From an uncultured Flavobacteriaceae bacterium (lineage in GTDB: Bacteria; Bacteroidota; Bacteroidia; Flavobacteriales; Flavobacteriaceae): a stretch of DNA of 64,000 bases. Position 1 is the stretch's first letter; each line of letters begins with the position of its first letter. Positions 27,325-35,041 of this stretch are shown in pieces. The notes below the pieces were generated by a model. The model saw only the letters and a program-made list of their open reading frames with translations, ran no database searches and was not told the origin of the DNA. The position numbers and the translations under genes were made by a program. The stretch is taken from NCBI GenBank assembly GCA_938011315.1, contig CALLUG010000018.1, forward strand, positions 24,226 through 88,225, in the 5' to 3' direction.

Positions 27325-27547
27325 GAAATATTGTCCTTATTGGGGTATAACAATAAATATGGCTTTTCTAAGACAGTTTTTCGTGTACAACTGGTGGTAA
27401 CGTTGTATGCAGCACAAAGAAAGACGGAACGAAGACAATAAAATAAAAAAACAAACCCACTTAACAAAATACCACGTGGGTTTATAATAACAATACCTTA
27501 AAGCCAATAATATTAATATTTGTTTGTTTATCTCGTAAAGAGCGTTT
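27325..27547 (+). pseudogene. Decayed copy of the peptide gene 3' end and propeller-lipoprotein 5' end
   Basis: This segment aligns with about 29502-29736. TGTCCTTATTGG is shared, then ACAACTGGTGGTAAC, then a long identical run across GCAGCACAAAGAAAGACGG and the following bases to the peptide stop. The terminal hairpin and a stretch coding LKPII..FVCLS are also shared. A net 2-base deletion shifts the peptide frame, so it reads C-P-Y-W-G-I-T and then hits a stop. The lipoprotein part is cut after GTAAAGAGCG, and its lipobox Cys has become Arg (TCTCGT). Homology stops where the convergent DUF4221 gene begins. It is therefore a truncated remnant of a local duplication. Confidence 0.8.
27443..27483 (-). 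terminator. Terminator of the DUF4221 lipoprotein gene, reusing the remnant hairpin
   Basis: The arms AAACCCAC and GTGGGTTT form a perfect 8-bp stem. On the minus strand it is followed by GTTTTTTTATTTT. It lies about 70 bases past the stop of the DUF4221 gene. Confidence 0.65.
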
Positions 27548-27551
27548 TAAA

Positions 27552-28724
27552 TCACTTCTCATACAGGGTTTCTACTTTAAAAATTATATATTGAATTTCA
27601 TTTTCAATTACTTGGTCTTTAAGTTTAAAATAGAGTTGTTTATTATAAACAAACCCACTATAAAGGTTAATATTATCTGGTAGGTCTAAATAAGTGATGT
27701 CTTTAGTGTCTAAATTCACTACAGCTAAGGCAAGTCCTTTCTGCTCTCGTTCTTCTTGATTGTTATTTTGATTAACTATAACTTCAGAGGCGCCTTTATT
27801 TAAAATGCGGAACATATAGTTTTGATCATCTGAAATATCTAAAAAAAGATTAGTATACGTAGGGCGTTGTTCATTTTTATATTTACTACGCTTAAATTGA
27901 TCAAAATAAGACCTGTTATCTGCCAATTTAACAGCATCATTTCCTGTAAATATTTTGTCAATTAATTTCTCGTCTTTATAGACATAAACAGTATCAGATA
28001 TTGGCGTGGTTGCATATATATTATCTTCATGGCGATTAAACGATAACCCCATTACAACAATCATACCTTCTTTAAGTGTTTCTTGCTTTAGTTTATTAAT
28101 CTCTTCGTAATTATAAACTATCTCATCTTCCTTTAAATAAGTTGTTATCACAGAATCCATAGTTATGGGTAAGGTCGCTAATAAATTAGGTGCAGTTTTA
28201 GTGAAGTAGGTTGTAATGCCTGTATGTAATTGATTGTTTTTAAAATAGGTTGCTTTACTCAGTGAAAGTAGTATTTGCCCTTCAGAGATACCTTCACCAA
28301 CGTTAGCTTTAAAACGATTGTGTATTAATACATTTCCATCCCCATTAATGAGGTAATGATCTCTTTGACCTGTTATAAAAATTGAATCTAGATTATGTAT
28401 GTAGTATGACGGAGATAAATTACCTCCTAAATTAATACCGTTAGGGCCTTCTTTTTCAAGGCTTATTTTCTTTTTCAAGGCATTTGTTTGTAAGTCATAA
28501 ATATAGATAGAGAAGTTATTATCATTAAAAAAATGTAAATATGGTTTATTGTTTATACTTTTAAATTCAATATTCACATTGAAATTAGTGTCGTCATCTA
28601 AAGGTATTGATGTATAGCCAACTTCTATTAATTTTGAATTTAAGGTAGCTGTATTGTCTTTTTTACAAGATAACAGTAATGTAATTATTGATAATAGAAT
28701 GCCGATTTGTTTGTACGTTTTCAT
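27552..28724 (-). CDS. DUF4221 family lipoprotein
   Basis: The 390-residue protein has a type II signal peptide (MKTYKQIGILLSIITLLLSC, Cys20), followed by a beta-rich region. It contains YDLQTNALKKKISLEKEGPNGI (motif EGPNGI at 92-97), the hallmark of Bacteroidota DUF4221 proteins, which are predicted beta-propeller-like lipoproteins. Function is unknown. It is convergent with the remnant and divergent from the small secreted peptide gene. DUF4221 and 6-bladed propeller lipoproteins often accompany small exported peptides in this phylum. That link is from family knowledge and is not shown here. Confidence 0.85.
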   Translation of the reverse strand: MKTYKQIGILLSIITLLLSCKKDNTATLNSKLIEVGYTSIPLDDDTNFNVNIEFKSINNKPYLHFFNDNNFSIYIYDLQTNALKKKISLEKEGPNGINLGGNLSPSYYIHNLDSIFITGQRDHYLINGDGNVLIHNRFKANVGEGISEGQILLSLSKATYFKNNQLHTGITTYFTKTAPNLLATLPITMDSVITTYLKEDEIVYNYEEINKLKQETLKEGMIVVMGLSFNRHEDNIYATTPISDTVYVYKDEKLIDKIFTGNDAVKLADNRSYFDQFKRSKYKNEQRPTYTNLFLDISDDQNYMFRILNKGASEVIVNQNNNQEEREQKGLALAVVNLDTKDITYLDLPDNINLYSGFVYNKQLYFKLKDQVIENEIQYIIFKVETLYEK

Positions 28725-28748
28725 TTTTAATTGATTTTGATGATTACT

Positions 28749-28871
28749 CTAATTTAAATAGTATATAACGTTTTTCATTTTCACTTTAGGGTTCTCTTTT
28801 ACTGGGAAGTGGATGCCTTCTTTGGTAATTAAAATATCTGTAACCTGTTGTGCATTTAGAAAAAGGATCGC
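28749..28871 (-). pseudogene. 3' fragment of a lost gene
   Basis: A 40-codon minus-strand frame just upstream of the DUF4221 gene reads QQVTDILITKEGIHFPVKEN and ends KVKMKNVIYYLN before a TAG. It is preceded by an in-frame TGA and has no start of its own. The composition looks like genuine protein, with amphipathic strands and a natural C-terminus. It is probably the tail left after deletion of a gene once lying upstream of the DUF4221 gene. I do not recognise the family. Confidence 0.45.
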
Positions 28872-29353
28872 TCATATGACAAAAATGTCGTATATTTAAC
28901 TGAATATCAAACAACTAAATATCACAGGCAATTTTATTGAAAATTACGAAATTATTCTTAACAACCTAAAACTAATTTGTGAGGATATGTAGCTTTAAAC
29001 AAATACGAACTCTTAAGTTAAGCAATTTGCAGCTATTTTATCAATTATAAATGTTTGCGGAGAATCAAATTCGTATTAGTACGAGATGTTTAAAATATAA
29101 AATTAACAAAAAATTAATTTTTTTTTCTTGTTCTTCAATCTATTTAGATTTGAATGTCTTTGAAAATATTTAAGAATTATAGAATTTTTTGAGAGAGTGA
29201 TTTTTATAAAGATTATATTTTTAGGATAATTGCTTAATTAAGTCAAATCAGTACTGATTTTAAATAGCTTTCTCGTTATTAATTTAACTCTCTATTTTAT
29301 TAACATTATAATTGTGGGTAAAAAACTGCAATTACTTAAAACTTTTTAAAATT
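28872..29353 (+). promoter_or_regulatory. Regulatory region of the secreted peptide gene, with 16-bp palindrome
   Basis: This 480-base stretch is very AT-rich and shows no gene. A perfect palindrome AAATCAGTACTGATTT lies at 29245-29260, just ahead of TAGCTTTC (29265-29272), a one-mismatch -7 element. Together they look like an operator over a -33 region, with a leader of about 75 nt to the ATG at 29354. Another TAGATTTG (exact -7) lies at 29145-29152. All promoter assignments here are tentative. Confidence 0.4.
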
Positions 29354-29617
29354 ATGAAAAAAACAGTTCTAACACTTTCCTTAATGCTAACTTTAATTTT
29401 TGTTGGATTAGGGGGGATTATTCAAAACTCTGAAGCTCAATCTATAGAAAGGGTCGATGAAACAGGGGAATGTGCCGAAGAAGGTTTGGCTGAAAAACAT
29501 TGTCCTTATTGGAATATAACACTTAAATTTGATTTTTCTGGAGCAAGCATTTCATATACAACTGGTGGTAACTTTATATGCAGCACAAAGAAAGACGGAA
29601 CGAAGACAATAAAATAA
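29354..29617 (+). CDS. Small secreted three-cysteine peptide, NVEALA-like
   Basis: From ATG 29354 the product is 87 residues. An upstream in-frame TTG at 29312 would add a polar leader before the signal peptide and is rejected. A signal peptide MKKTVLTLSLMLTLIFVGLG runs to about residue 28 (NSEAQS). The mature part of about 58 residues has Cys40, Cys50 and Cys76 and a glycine/threonine-rich end. The layout (basic start, long hydrophobic run, short acidic link, cysteine-bearing tail) resembles the Bacteroidota NVEALA peptide family, but the NVEALA motif itself is not evident. A 6-bladed propeller lipoprotein gene follows after a conserved hairpin. A decayed duplicate of its 3' end lies at 27325-27440. 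Signalling, toxin or envelope roles are all possible; none is shown. Confidence 0.7.
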   Translation: MKKTVLTLSLMLTLIFVGLGGIIQNSEAQSIERVDETGECAEEGLAEKHCPYWNITLKFDFSGASISYTTGGNFICSTKKDGTKTIK

Positions 29618-29623
29618 AAAAAC

Positions 29624-29655
29624 AAACCCGCTTTAGCAAAATACTAAGTGGGTTT
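29624..29655 (+). promoter_or_regulatory. Conserved hairpin between peptide and lipoprotein genes
   Basis: The arms AAACCCGCTT and AAGTGGGTTT form a 10-bp stem with one G-T pair and a 12-base loop, starting 6 bases after the peptide stop and ending 3 bases before the next ATG (29659). The decayed copy at 27453 keeps the stem with CCCA/TGGG instead of CCCG/TGGG. No plus-strand T-run follows, so it may be an attenuator or processing stem rather than a full terminator. Confidence 0.5.
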
Positions 29656-29658
29656 ATA

Positions 29659-30750
29659 ATGACAACCAAAATGCAACATAGCAATATCTTAAAGCCAATA
29701 ATATTATTACTATTTGTTTGTTTATCTTGTAAAGAGCGTAAGGACAACTACGCTAATTTTACAACAGATTACGAGCCTGTAGTATCTCTTAAAGAAAATA
29801 TAGAACTTGTTGGTAATGTACAATCCTTCAATTTTTTAAATAAAGACACTCTAGTTGTAGCGGCATCAAACCCTTTGGGGGTTTATCTTTATTCTACAAC
29901 AAGTGGTATGCAGCTAAGTAGAGTGGGTAATTATGGTGGTGGTCCTTATGAGTATAAAAGCCCTGCAATAGTTAAGGTTCACAATAATAAAATTTATGTA
30001 TGGGACTCACAAATGCTAAAACTAATTGTTTATAATAATAAAGGTCTTGCTGTAAACGAATATACAAGATTTGATCAAGCAATTGAAGATTTTGTGATAT
30101 ACAAAAACAAAATATGTTTTTACTTCTCAGGCGGACACTCGAGTCTAATAGGTGTTTTTAACTTAGAAGATAAACAGCTATTATATGGTGCTATTAAAGC
30201 TTCGGAAACACATAAATTACTAAGCATTAATGCGTGTGCTAAGCCAATGTTTTTGGATAATAACAATATCCTTTTTACAAGTTCCAACGCTTTAGAAGTA
30301 AAGTTGTTGAACTTAGATAATTACGAAATAGCTACTAAAGGGAGTATCATCGATGAAAAATTTAAGGCTAATAGCATAAAAAACGCAGCAGATATAGTAA
30401 ACAGTAATAGCAATAAACTTATAGATTATTTAATGAATAGTAGCTATGTTAAAAGAATTTTCAAAACAGACGACAGTATTATAGTTAATGCCGATACAGG
30501 CTATTTTTATCTTAATGACGATAAATCTCTAAACACATCAAAGCGGATAACTAAATTTTATATCCTAGACCATGATTTGAACCTCATTGGCGTTTCTCAA
30601 AGTGATTATGATTTAGATAATCAAAACTGCTTAATCAGTTTATATAATAATACACTTTATAGGATAAAAATTAACGAAAGTTCTAAAACAGAATTTAATT
30701 TTGAGTTATCTAAAATTAAATTTGAAACCAATAACGAAAAATTAAATTAG
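29659..30750 (+). CDS. 6-bladed beta-propeller lipoprotein
   Basis: From ATG 29659 the product is 363 residues; Met5 (29671) is an alternative, and the longer frame to 29578 overlaps the peptide gene and is rejected. The N-terminus ILKPIILLLFVCLSC is a type II signal with Cys24. The mature part has propeller-type strands, notably VGNYGGGPYEYKSP and KIYVWDSQMLKLIVYNNKG, typical of the Bacteroidota 6-bladed beta-propeller (BF3164-like) lipoproteins. It is probably anchored in the outer or inner membrane facing the periplasm or the surface. Its gene follows the secreted peptide gene, so binding or sensing of that peptide is a reasonable but untested idea. Confidence 0.8.
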   Translation: MTTKMQHSNILKPIILLLFVCLSCKERKDNYANFTTDYEPVVSLKENIELVGNVQSFNFLNKDTLVVAASNPLGVYLYSTTSGMQLSRVGNYGGGPYEYKSPAIVKVHNNKIYVWDSQMLKLIVYNNKGLAVNEYTRFDQAIEDFVIYKNKICFYFSGGHSSLIGVFNLEDKQLLYGAIKASETHKLLSINACAKPMFLDNNNILFTSSNALEVKLLNLDNYEIATKGSIIDEKFKANSIKNAADIVNSNSNKLIDYLMNSSYVKRIFKTDDSIIVNADTGYFYLNDDKSLNTSKRITKFYILDHDLNLIGVSQSDYDLDNQNCLISLYNNTLYRIKINESSKTEFNFELSKIKFETNNEKLN

Positions 30751-30841
30751 TCAAAACATATTTAATTTAGCAATTTAGTATAACTAAATTTATCAAGCAG
30801 AGAACCATCTTGTTTGCCTCTCAGTTATTTATTGAGAATAG

Positions 30842-31948
30842 CTATTTCATATTTTGAATTATCTTATTAAAAAACAAATTAGATGAGTTATCTAAAAGAA
30901 CAAAACTAGTTTTCTTTTTAGTGTTTCTCACAAAATAAGTATTCGCTGCTAACCAAGCCCCATTGTGCATTACTACGTCATCATTTACAATTACCCAGCC
31001 AAATCCATAATTTGATTTTTTTCCATTATTTAGTGTTGGTTTTTTAAAAGCTTCTTTTAGGTTTTCACTACTAATAAGTTTGTTTTTATACCAAAACTTG
31101 TCCCATTTCACAAAATCATTGATACTACAAAAAACACCGCCATCACCAGCAACCCCATCAACAAATGTTGGTTTAATGTCTTTTATTTTTCCAGCTAAGT
31201 CCTCAAAACCGTCAGTTTTTCCTTCGAATGTTTTATCTTTTGAAGCTAGACTCCAAACTCTTGTTTGGTGCATTCCTAATGGAATAAAAATACTGTTTTT
31301 CATAAAGTTTTCGAAAGATTGATTTGAAACTAGCTCGATTATTCTTGCTAAAATTATGTAGTTTGTATTTGAATACTCATATTTTTCGTTGGGGCTAAAG
31401 TTTGCTTTTGGCTTATGATCTATTATCAGTTTTATAGCTTTTTTATTGGTCAAAATTCCAATCTCATCTTTTGCTTTTTTTGCCAAATTCAAATATGAAT
31501 CAGGTATTCCAGAAGTTTGATTTAGTAAGTTTCTAATGGTAACATTAGGATATGGGAAATTTGAAATATAGTTTAAAACTAAATCATCGTAGTCAATTAA
31601 TGCTTTTTCTTTTAATAGCATTATGCCACTCGCTGTAAACTGTTTTGAGACAGAAGCAAGCCTAAATAAAGAATTGTTATTTAGCTTTTCTGTTTTTTTT
31701 GAGTTTGTAAAACCATATGTTTTTGCCAAAGTTGGCGCTCCATCTTTTGTTATTAAAATTGCGCCATTGAATTTCTTTTCAGAATTTAATTTTTCTAACC
31801 AATTGTCAATCAATACTATTTTTTCTTTTTCACTTAAATTTTTAGGAATGTCTAATTCAGGAACTTGAAGAAAAAAAGCAAAGAACCAAACGAAAAATCC
31901 GATAACTATTATTACAATTCCAAGTATAATATAAAGTACAACTTTCAT
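30842..31948 (-). CDS. Serine hydrolase of the beta-lactamase fold
   Basis: The 368-residue protein has one N-terminal membrane segment (about 4-28, MKVVLYIILGIVIIVIGFF). A class C beta-lactamase/DD-peptidase-like domain follows, with S99-V-S-K102 in FRLASVSKQFT, the Tyr-Ser-Asn motif at 192-194 (YSNTNY), and a C-terminal HNGAWLAANTYF block in place of KTG. The family includes esterases, D-aminopeptidases and peptidoglycan enzymes; true beta-lactamase activity cannot be claimed. It is a single gene convergent with the propeller lipoprotein gene. Confidence 0.88.
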   Translation of the reverse strand: MKVVLYIILGIVIIVIGFFVWFFAFFLQVPELDIPKNLSEKEKIVLIDNWLEKLNSEKKFNGAILITKDGAPTLAKTYGFTNSKKTEKLNNNSLFRLASVSKQFTASGIMLLKEKALIDYDDLVLNYISNFPYPNVTIRNLLNQTSGIPDSYLNLAKKAKDEIGILTNKKAIKLIIDHKPKANFSPNEKYEYSNTNYIILARIIELVSNQSFENFMKNSIFIPLGMHQTRVWSLASKDKTFEGKTDGFEDLAGKIKDIKPTFVDGVAGDGGVFCSINDFVKWDKFWYKNKLISSENLKEAFKKPTLNNGKKSNYGFGWVIVNDDVVMHNGAWLAANTYFVRNTKKKTSFVLLDNSSNLFFNKIIQNMK

Positions 31949-32209
31949 GAGCTTTTTATCTATTTGTCTTTAAAATTATAATTTTGTTACTAATCATTTC
32001 CAATGGTCTAGTGCATGGTTTACTTTTAGATGCAAAATTAGATCAATAAGCTACATATAGAAGTTTTGCTAAGGTTCTGTAAGTAATCTATAATTAGCAA
32101 TGAATAATACAAAGTATCGGGGAATGTTTTAAATAACAATTGGTATAAAAATTCATTTAGTTTCGTTTATCCAATCGGCAGAACTACAGTTGTTTAGGTT
32201 TAAAAAATA
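31949..32209. other. Intergenic stretch without a gene; repeat copy D inside
   Basis: No coding frame or clear hairpin was found apart from the dispersed repeat at 32122-32148 and the tRNA terminator that begins at 32210. Confidence 0.5.
32122..32148 (+). repeat. Dispersed intergenic repeat, copy D
   Basis: Reads GAATGTTTTAAATAACAATT then GGTATAA, matching copies C and E in the blocks TTTTAAATAAC and AATTGGTATAA. Confidence 0.5.
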
Positions 32210-32246
32210 AAAAACCCGTATAAACACTATGTTTATACGGGTTTTT
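32210..32246 (-). terminator. Strong terminator after tRNA-His
   Basis: A perfect 16-bp stem (AAAAACCCGTATAAAC with GTTTATACGGGTTTTT) and a 5-base loop, followed on the minus strand by TTTTTTATTTTTT. It starts at the very end of the tRNA. Confidence 0.92.
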
Positions 32247-32247
32247 G

Positions 32248-32321
32248 GGTGGAAGACCGGATTCGAACCGGCGACCCTCGGTACCACAAACCGATGCTCT
32301 AACCAACTGAGCTACAACCAC
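32248..32321 (-). tRNA. tRNA-His (anticodon GTG)
   Basis: The minus strand folds as a cloverleaf: acceptor GTGGTTG, D-arm GCTC..GAGC, anticodon arm TCGGT-TTGTGGT-ACCGA with anticodon GTG, variable GGGTC, and T-arm GCCGG-TTCGAAT-CCGGT. The base before position 1 (32322) is G and pairs with C73, the identity element of tRNA-His. CCA is not encoded. The 3' acceptor strand CTTCCAC leaves U-U oppositions at 5:68 and 6:67. It lies 71 bases after the bshB1 stop on the same strand and may share its transcript. Confidence 0.95.
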
Positions 32322-32392
32322 CATTTTAATAGCATAAAAAATGCGTGTGCAAATGTATATTATTTCTTTTCTTTATAAAAGAATTTCATCTA

Positions 32393-33112
32393 TTATTTTA
32401 AATCAAACAATGAATTTACTGCTGCATAGCGTTCTACAGTAAAGCCTTCAGCATACTCTACACCAACTAAGCGCCCTAAGTCTTTTGCTCTATACACAAC
32501 ACTATCTATAAAATTTTTACTCGATATGGGCGTATCAGGCTCTCCTTTATATTTTGGATTAAAAAATTGAGTTTTATAAGCTTCTACAGAGGCTATTTTT
32601 TTGTCTATAAATCCTGTAATATCTACTACAAAATCTGGGGTTATATCCTTCCATTGTATATAATGATATACTTGTTTTGGTCGCCACGGGTTTTGGTTAA
32701 TTCCATTTAGTTCAGTTTTAATTTTAATTAAACCGCTTAAAAAACAAGCATCACTAGCCAACTTACTTCCCTTAGGATGATCTATATGTCTATCGTCAAT
32801 AGCATTGCATAATATAATTTCTGGTTGGTATTGTCTTATTTTTTTTATTACTTCGAGTTGGTGTGTTTTGTCGTTAAGAAAAAAACCATCGGCAAAACCC
32901 ATATTTTCACGTTGTGCTAATCCTAATATTTTTGAGGCTTCCGTAGCCTCTTTATGCCTAATTTCAGCACTACCTCTAGTGCCTAATTCTCCTCTTGTAA
33001 GGTCTAAAACACCAACTTTTTTGCCATTAGCAACTTCTTTTGCAACTGTACCAGAACAAGCAAGTTCGATGTCGTCTGGATGTGCTGCGATACATAGTAT
33101 ATCTAGTTTCAT
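32393..33112 (-). CDS. bshB1: Bacillithiol biosynthesis deacetylase BshB1
   Basis: The 239-residue PIG-L family deacetylase has the zinc motif HPDD at 11-14 (CIAAHPDDIE), the GELGTRGSAEIR block, and DDRHIDHP at 106-113, which together match BshB1. It removes the acetyl group from GlcNAc-malate to give GlcN-malate, the second step of bacillithiol synthesis in the cytosol. The cysteine-adding step is by BshC, which is not in this window. A trans-sulfuration enzyme gene lies 26 bases upstream on the same strand, which could supply cysteine for the same thiol; that functional link is inference. Confidence 0.95.
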   Translation of the reverse strand: MKLDILCIAAHPDDIELACSGTVAKEVANGKKVGVLDLTRGELGTRGSAEIRHKEATEASKILGLAQRENMGFADGFFLNDKTHQLEVIKKIRQYQPEIILCNAIDDRHIDHPKGSKLASDACFLSGLIKIKTELNGINQNPWRPKQVYHYIQWKDITPDFVVDITGFIDKKIASVEAYKTQFFNPKYKGEPDTPISSKNFIDSVVYRAKDLGRLVGVEYAEGFTVERYAAVNSLFDLK

Positions 33113-33138
33113 TACTTGTCTTTATGAATTGGAATTAA

Positions 33139-34296
33139 TTATCTTACTGCAGCTATTGTAATTGCTTGTTCAATATCTTCAACAATATCTTTTATATCCT
33201 CTATGCCTACAGAAAAACGTATTAAACTGTCGGTGATGCCCTGTGTTATTCTGTCTTCGGGGCTTAGTAAAGCATGCGATGTTTCTGAGGGCAGGAGCAT
33301 TGTGCTTTCTACCCCTGCTAAGCTCATAGATGGTTTTATGAGGTTTAGTGCCTTAAAAAAGGTCTTGACGTTAATATCTTTTTTTACTTCAAAAGATAGC
33401 ATTGCTCCAAAACCTCTCATTTGTTGCTTTGCTAGTTTATAATCTGGGTGCGTTTTTAGCCCAGGATAGTGTACCTTAGTAATGGCATGATGCTTGTTTA
33501 AATAATTTGCTATTTTTTTTGCATTTTTAGTCTGCGCCTTAACTCTAATCCCGAGGGTTTTTATACTGCGCTCTAACATCCAAATAGTAAAATCGCTTAA
33601 ATTACCTCCTGTAGTAATTGCCATTTTCCAGATAGCATCGATATAGGCTTGTGATGTCGCAACTGCTCCTGCACAAAGATCGCTATGTCCTCCCAAATAT
33701 TTTGTAGCACTATGTACTACAATATCAATTCCAAAACCGATTGGTTGTTGTAGTATAGGAGAGGCAAAGGTATTATCTATAACAGTAAGTATTTGTTTTG
33801 ATTTTGCTAGTTTAGCAATAGCTTTTAGGTCTACTATTTTTAGTAGAGGGTTAGATGGTGTCTCTATATATATTAGTTTAGTATTGGGTTGGATGGCTTT
33901 TTTAAAATCTGATGCCTCTAGTCCGTCTGTAAAACTGTATTCAATATTATAACGATGAAATTGCGACTCAACCAAATGGCGTGTCCCACCATAAATATCA
34001 TTTTGCAATACAATGTGATCCCCAGATTTTAAAAACGTTAGTAATACATTGCTTATAGCAGCCATACCCGAACTAAAAATCATGGCTGCTTGTGTATGCT
34101 CTAAAGCAGCTATTTTTTTACTAAGTGCTTCTTGGTTTGGTGTGTTAAAATAACGAGGATAGCGTTTTGTATCGACATCCATAAACTCGTACGAAGATGA
34201 TAGGTATATGGGCGATACGGCGCCTTTAAATTGTTCATCTTTTAACTCGCCTGCATGAGTGCAGATGGTATTTGTTTTATAACTTTTTTTAGTCAT
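33139..34296 (-). CDS. PLP-dependent trans-sulfuration enzyme (cystathionine gamma-synthase/lyase family)
   Basis: The 385-residue protein has the Cys/Met metabolism PLP fold. The substrate/PLP region is FSSGMAAISNVLLTFLKSGD, with LIYIETPSNP, the aspartate in VIDNTFASP, and the PLP lysine Lys199 in HSATKYLGGHSDL. The C-terminal block with LSPEDRITQGITDSLIRFSVG is typical. The family includes cystathionine gamma-synthase, beta-lyase, gamma-lyase and O-acetylhomoserine sulfhydrylase; the sequence alone does not separate them. The neighbour bshB1 suggests a role in cysteine supply. Confidence 0.9.
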   Translation of the reverse strand: MTKKSYKTNTICTHAGELKDEQFKGAVSPIYLSSSYEFMDVDTKRYPRYFNTPNQEALSKKIAALEHTQAAMIFSSGMAAISNVLLTFLKSGDHIVLQNDIYGGTRHLVESQFHRYNIEYSFTDGLEASDFKKAIQPNTKLIYIETPSNPLLKIVDLKAIAKLAKSKQILTVIDNTFASPILQQPIGFGIDIVVHSATKYLGGHSDLCAGAVATSQAYIDAIWKMAITTGGNLSDFTIWMLERSIKTLGIRVKAQTKNAKKIANYLNKHHAITKVHYPGLKTHPDYKLAKQQMRGFGAMLSFEVKKDINVKTFFKALNLIKPSMSLAGVESTMLLPSETSHALLSPEDRITQGITDSLIRFSVGIEDIKDIVEDIEQAITIAAVR

Positions 34297-34406
34297 AGAT
34301 GTATTTTGATAGTAAAATTACGAAAAAACAACGACTTGTTACTTAGTGTTTTTATTATGATTTTAATGTGAAATGTTAAAAATGTATCTTGCGTTTTCTT
34401 TTTTAT

Positions 34407-34985
34407 ATGGATAATTTAAAACAACATCAACATTTTATTTTACATAAACCTTATGGTTATTTAAGTCAATTTATTTATGAAGGAAAACGGAGAACAAGTA
34501 AAAAGAAATTAGGCGAACTGTATTCTTTTCCTAAAGGCACTATGGCTATTGGGCGTTTGGATGAAGCTTCTGAGGGTCTTTTATTTTTAACCACAAATGG
34601 GAAGGTAAGTGAGTATATTAGAAGTAAAAAGATAGAAAAAGAGTATTATGTGCAGGTCGATGGCGTTATTACAGCAAGAGCTATTGAACAACTAAAACAG
34701 GGTGTAAGCATTGGTATAAATGGCGAAAAGTACACAACCAAGCCGTGCAAAGCCAAACAAATTGACTCTGTAGAGCATCTACCCATTGCGGTACGACATG
34801 TAAGAGATGAACGACATGGCCCTAAAAGTTGGGCTTCTATAACGATAACCGAAGGTAAGTTTAGGCAAGTAAGAAAAATGACTGCTGCAGTTGGATTTCC
34901 TACCTTACGACTTGTACGCGTTAGGATTGATAAAACATATTTAAAAATTACACCTGGAACTGTTGTTGAGGTTGATGGTTTTTAG
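34407..34985 (+). CDS. rRNA pseudouridine synthase, RsuA/RluE family
   Basis: From ATG 34407 the product is 192 residues; a TTG at 34389 would add six residues and sits near a TATCTTGC promoter-like element. No S4 domain is present at the N-terminus (HFILHKPYGYLSQF), which fits RluE-type enzymes. The catalytic Asp52 is in AIGRLDEASEGLLFLT, and the C-terminal EGKFRQVRKMTAAVGFPTLRL block is conserved. RluE modifies U2457 of 23S rRNA in E. coli; an equivalent role is likely. It is divergent from the trans-sulfuration gene. Confidence 0.9.
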   Translation: MDNLKQHQHFILHKPYGYLSQFIYEGKRRTSKKKLGELYSFPKGTMAIGRLDEASEGLLFLTTNGKVSEYIRSKKIEKEYYVQVDGVITARAIEQLKQGVSIGINGEKYTTKPCKAKQIDSVEHLPIAVRHVRDERHGPKSWASITITEGKFRQVRKMTAAVGFPTLRLVRVRIDKTYLKITPGTVVEVDGF

Positions 34986-35041
34986 ATAAACAGAATGATA
35001 TGGGCAATAACTAATGCTGTCGTTTTATACTAATACTACAT

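Noticed and set aside
30842..31948. Antibiotic-resistance beta-lactamase
   Set aside because: The fold fits class C-like hydrolases in general, but the KTG motif is not evident and the N-terminal anchor suggests another role.
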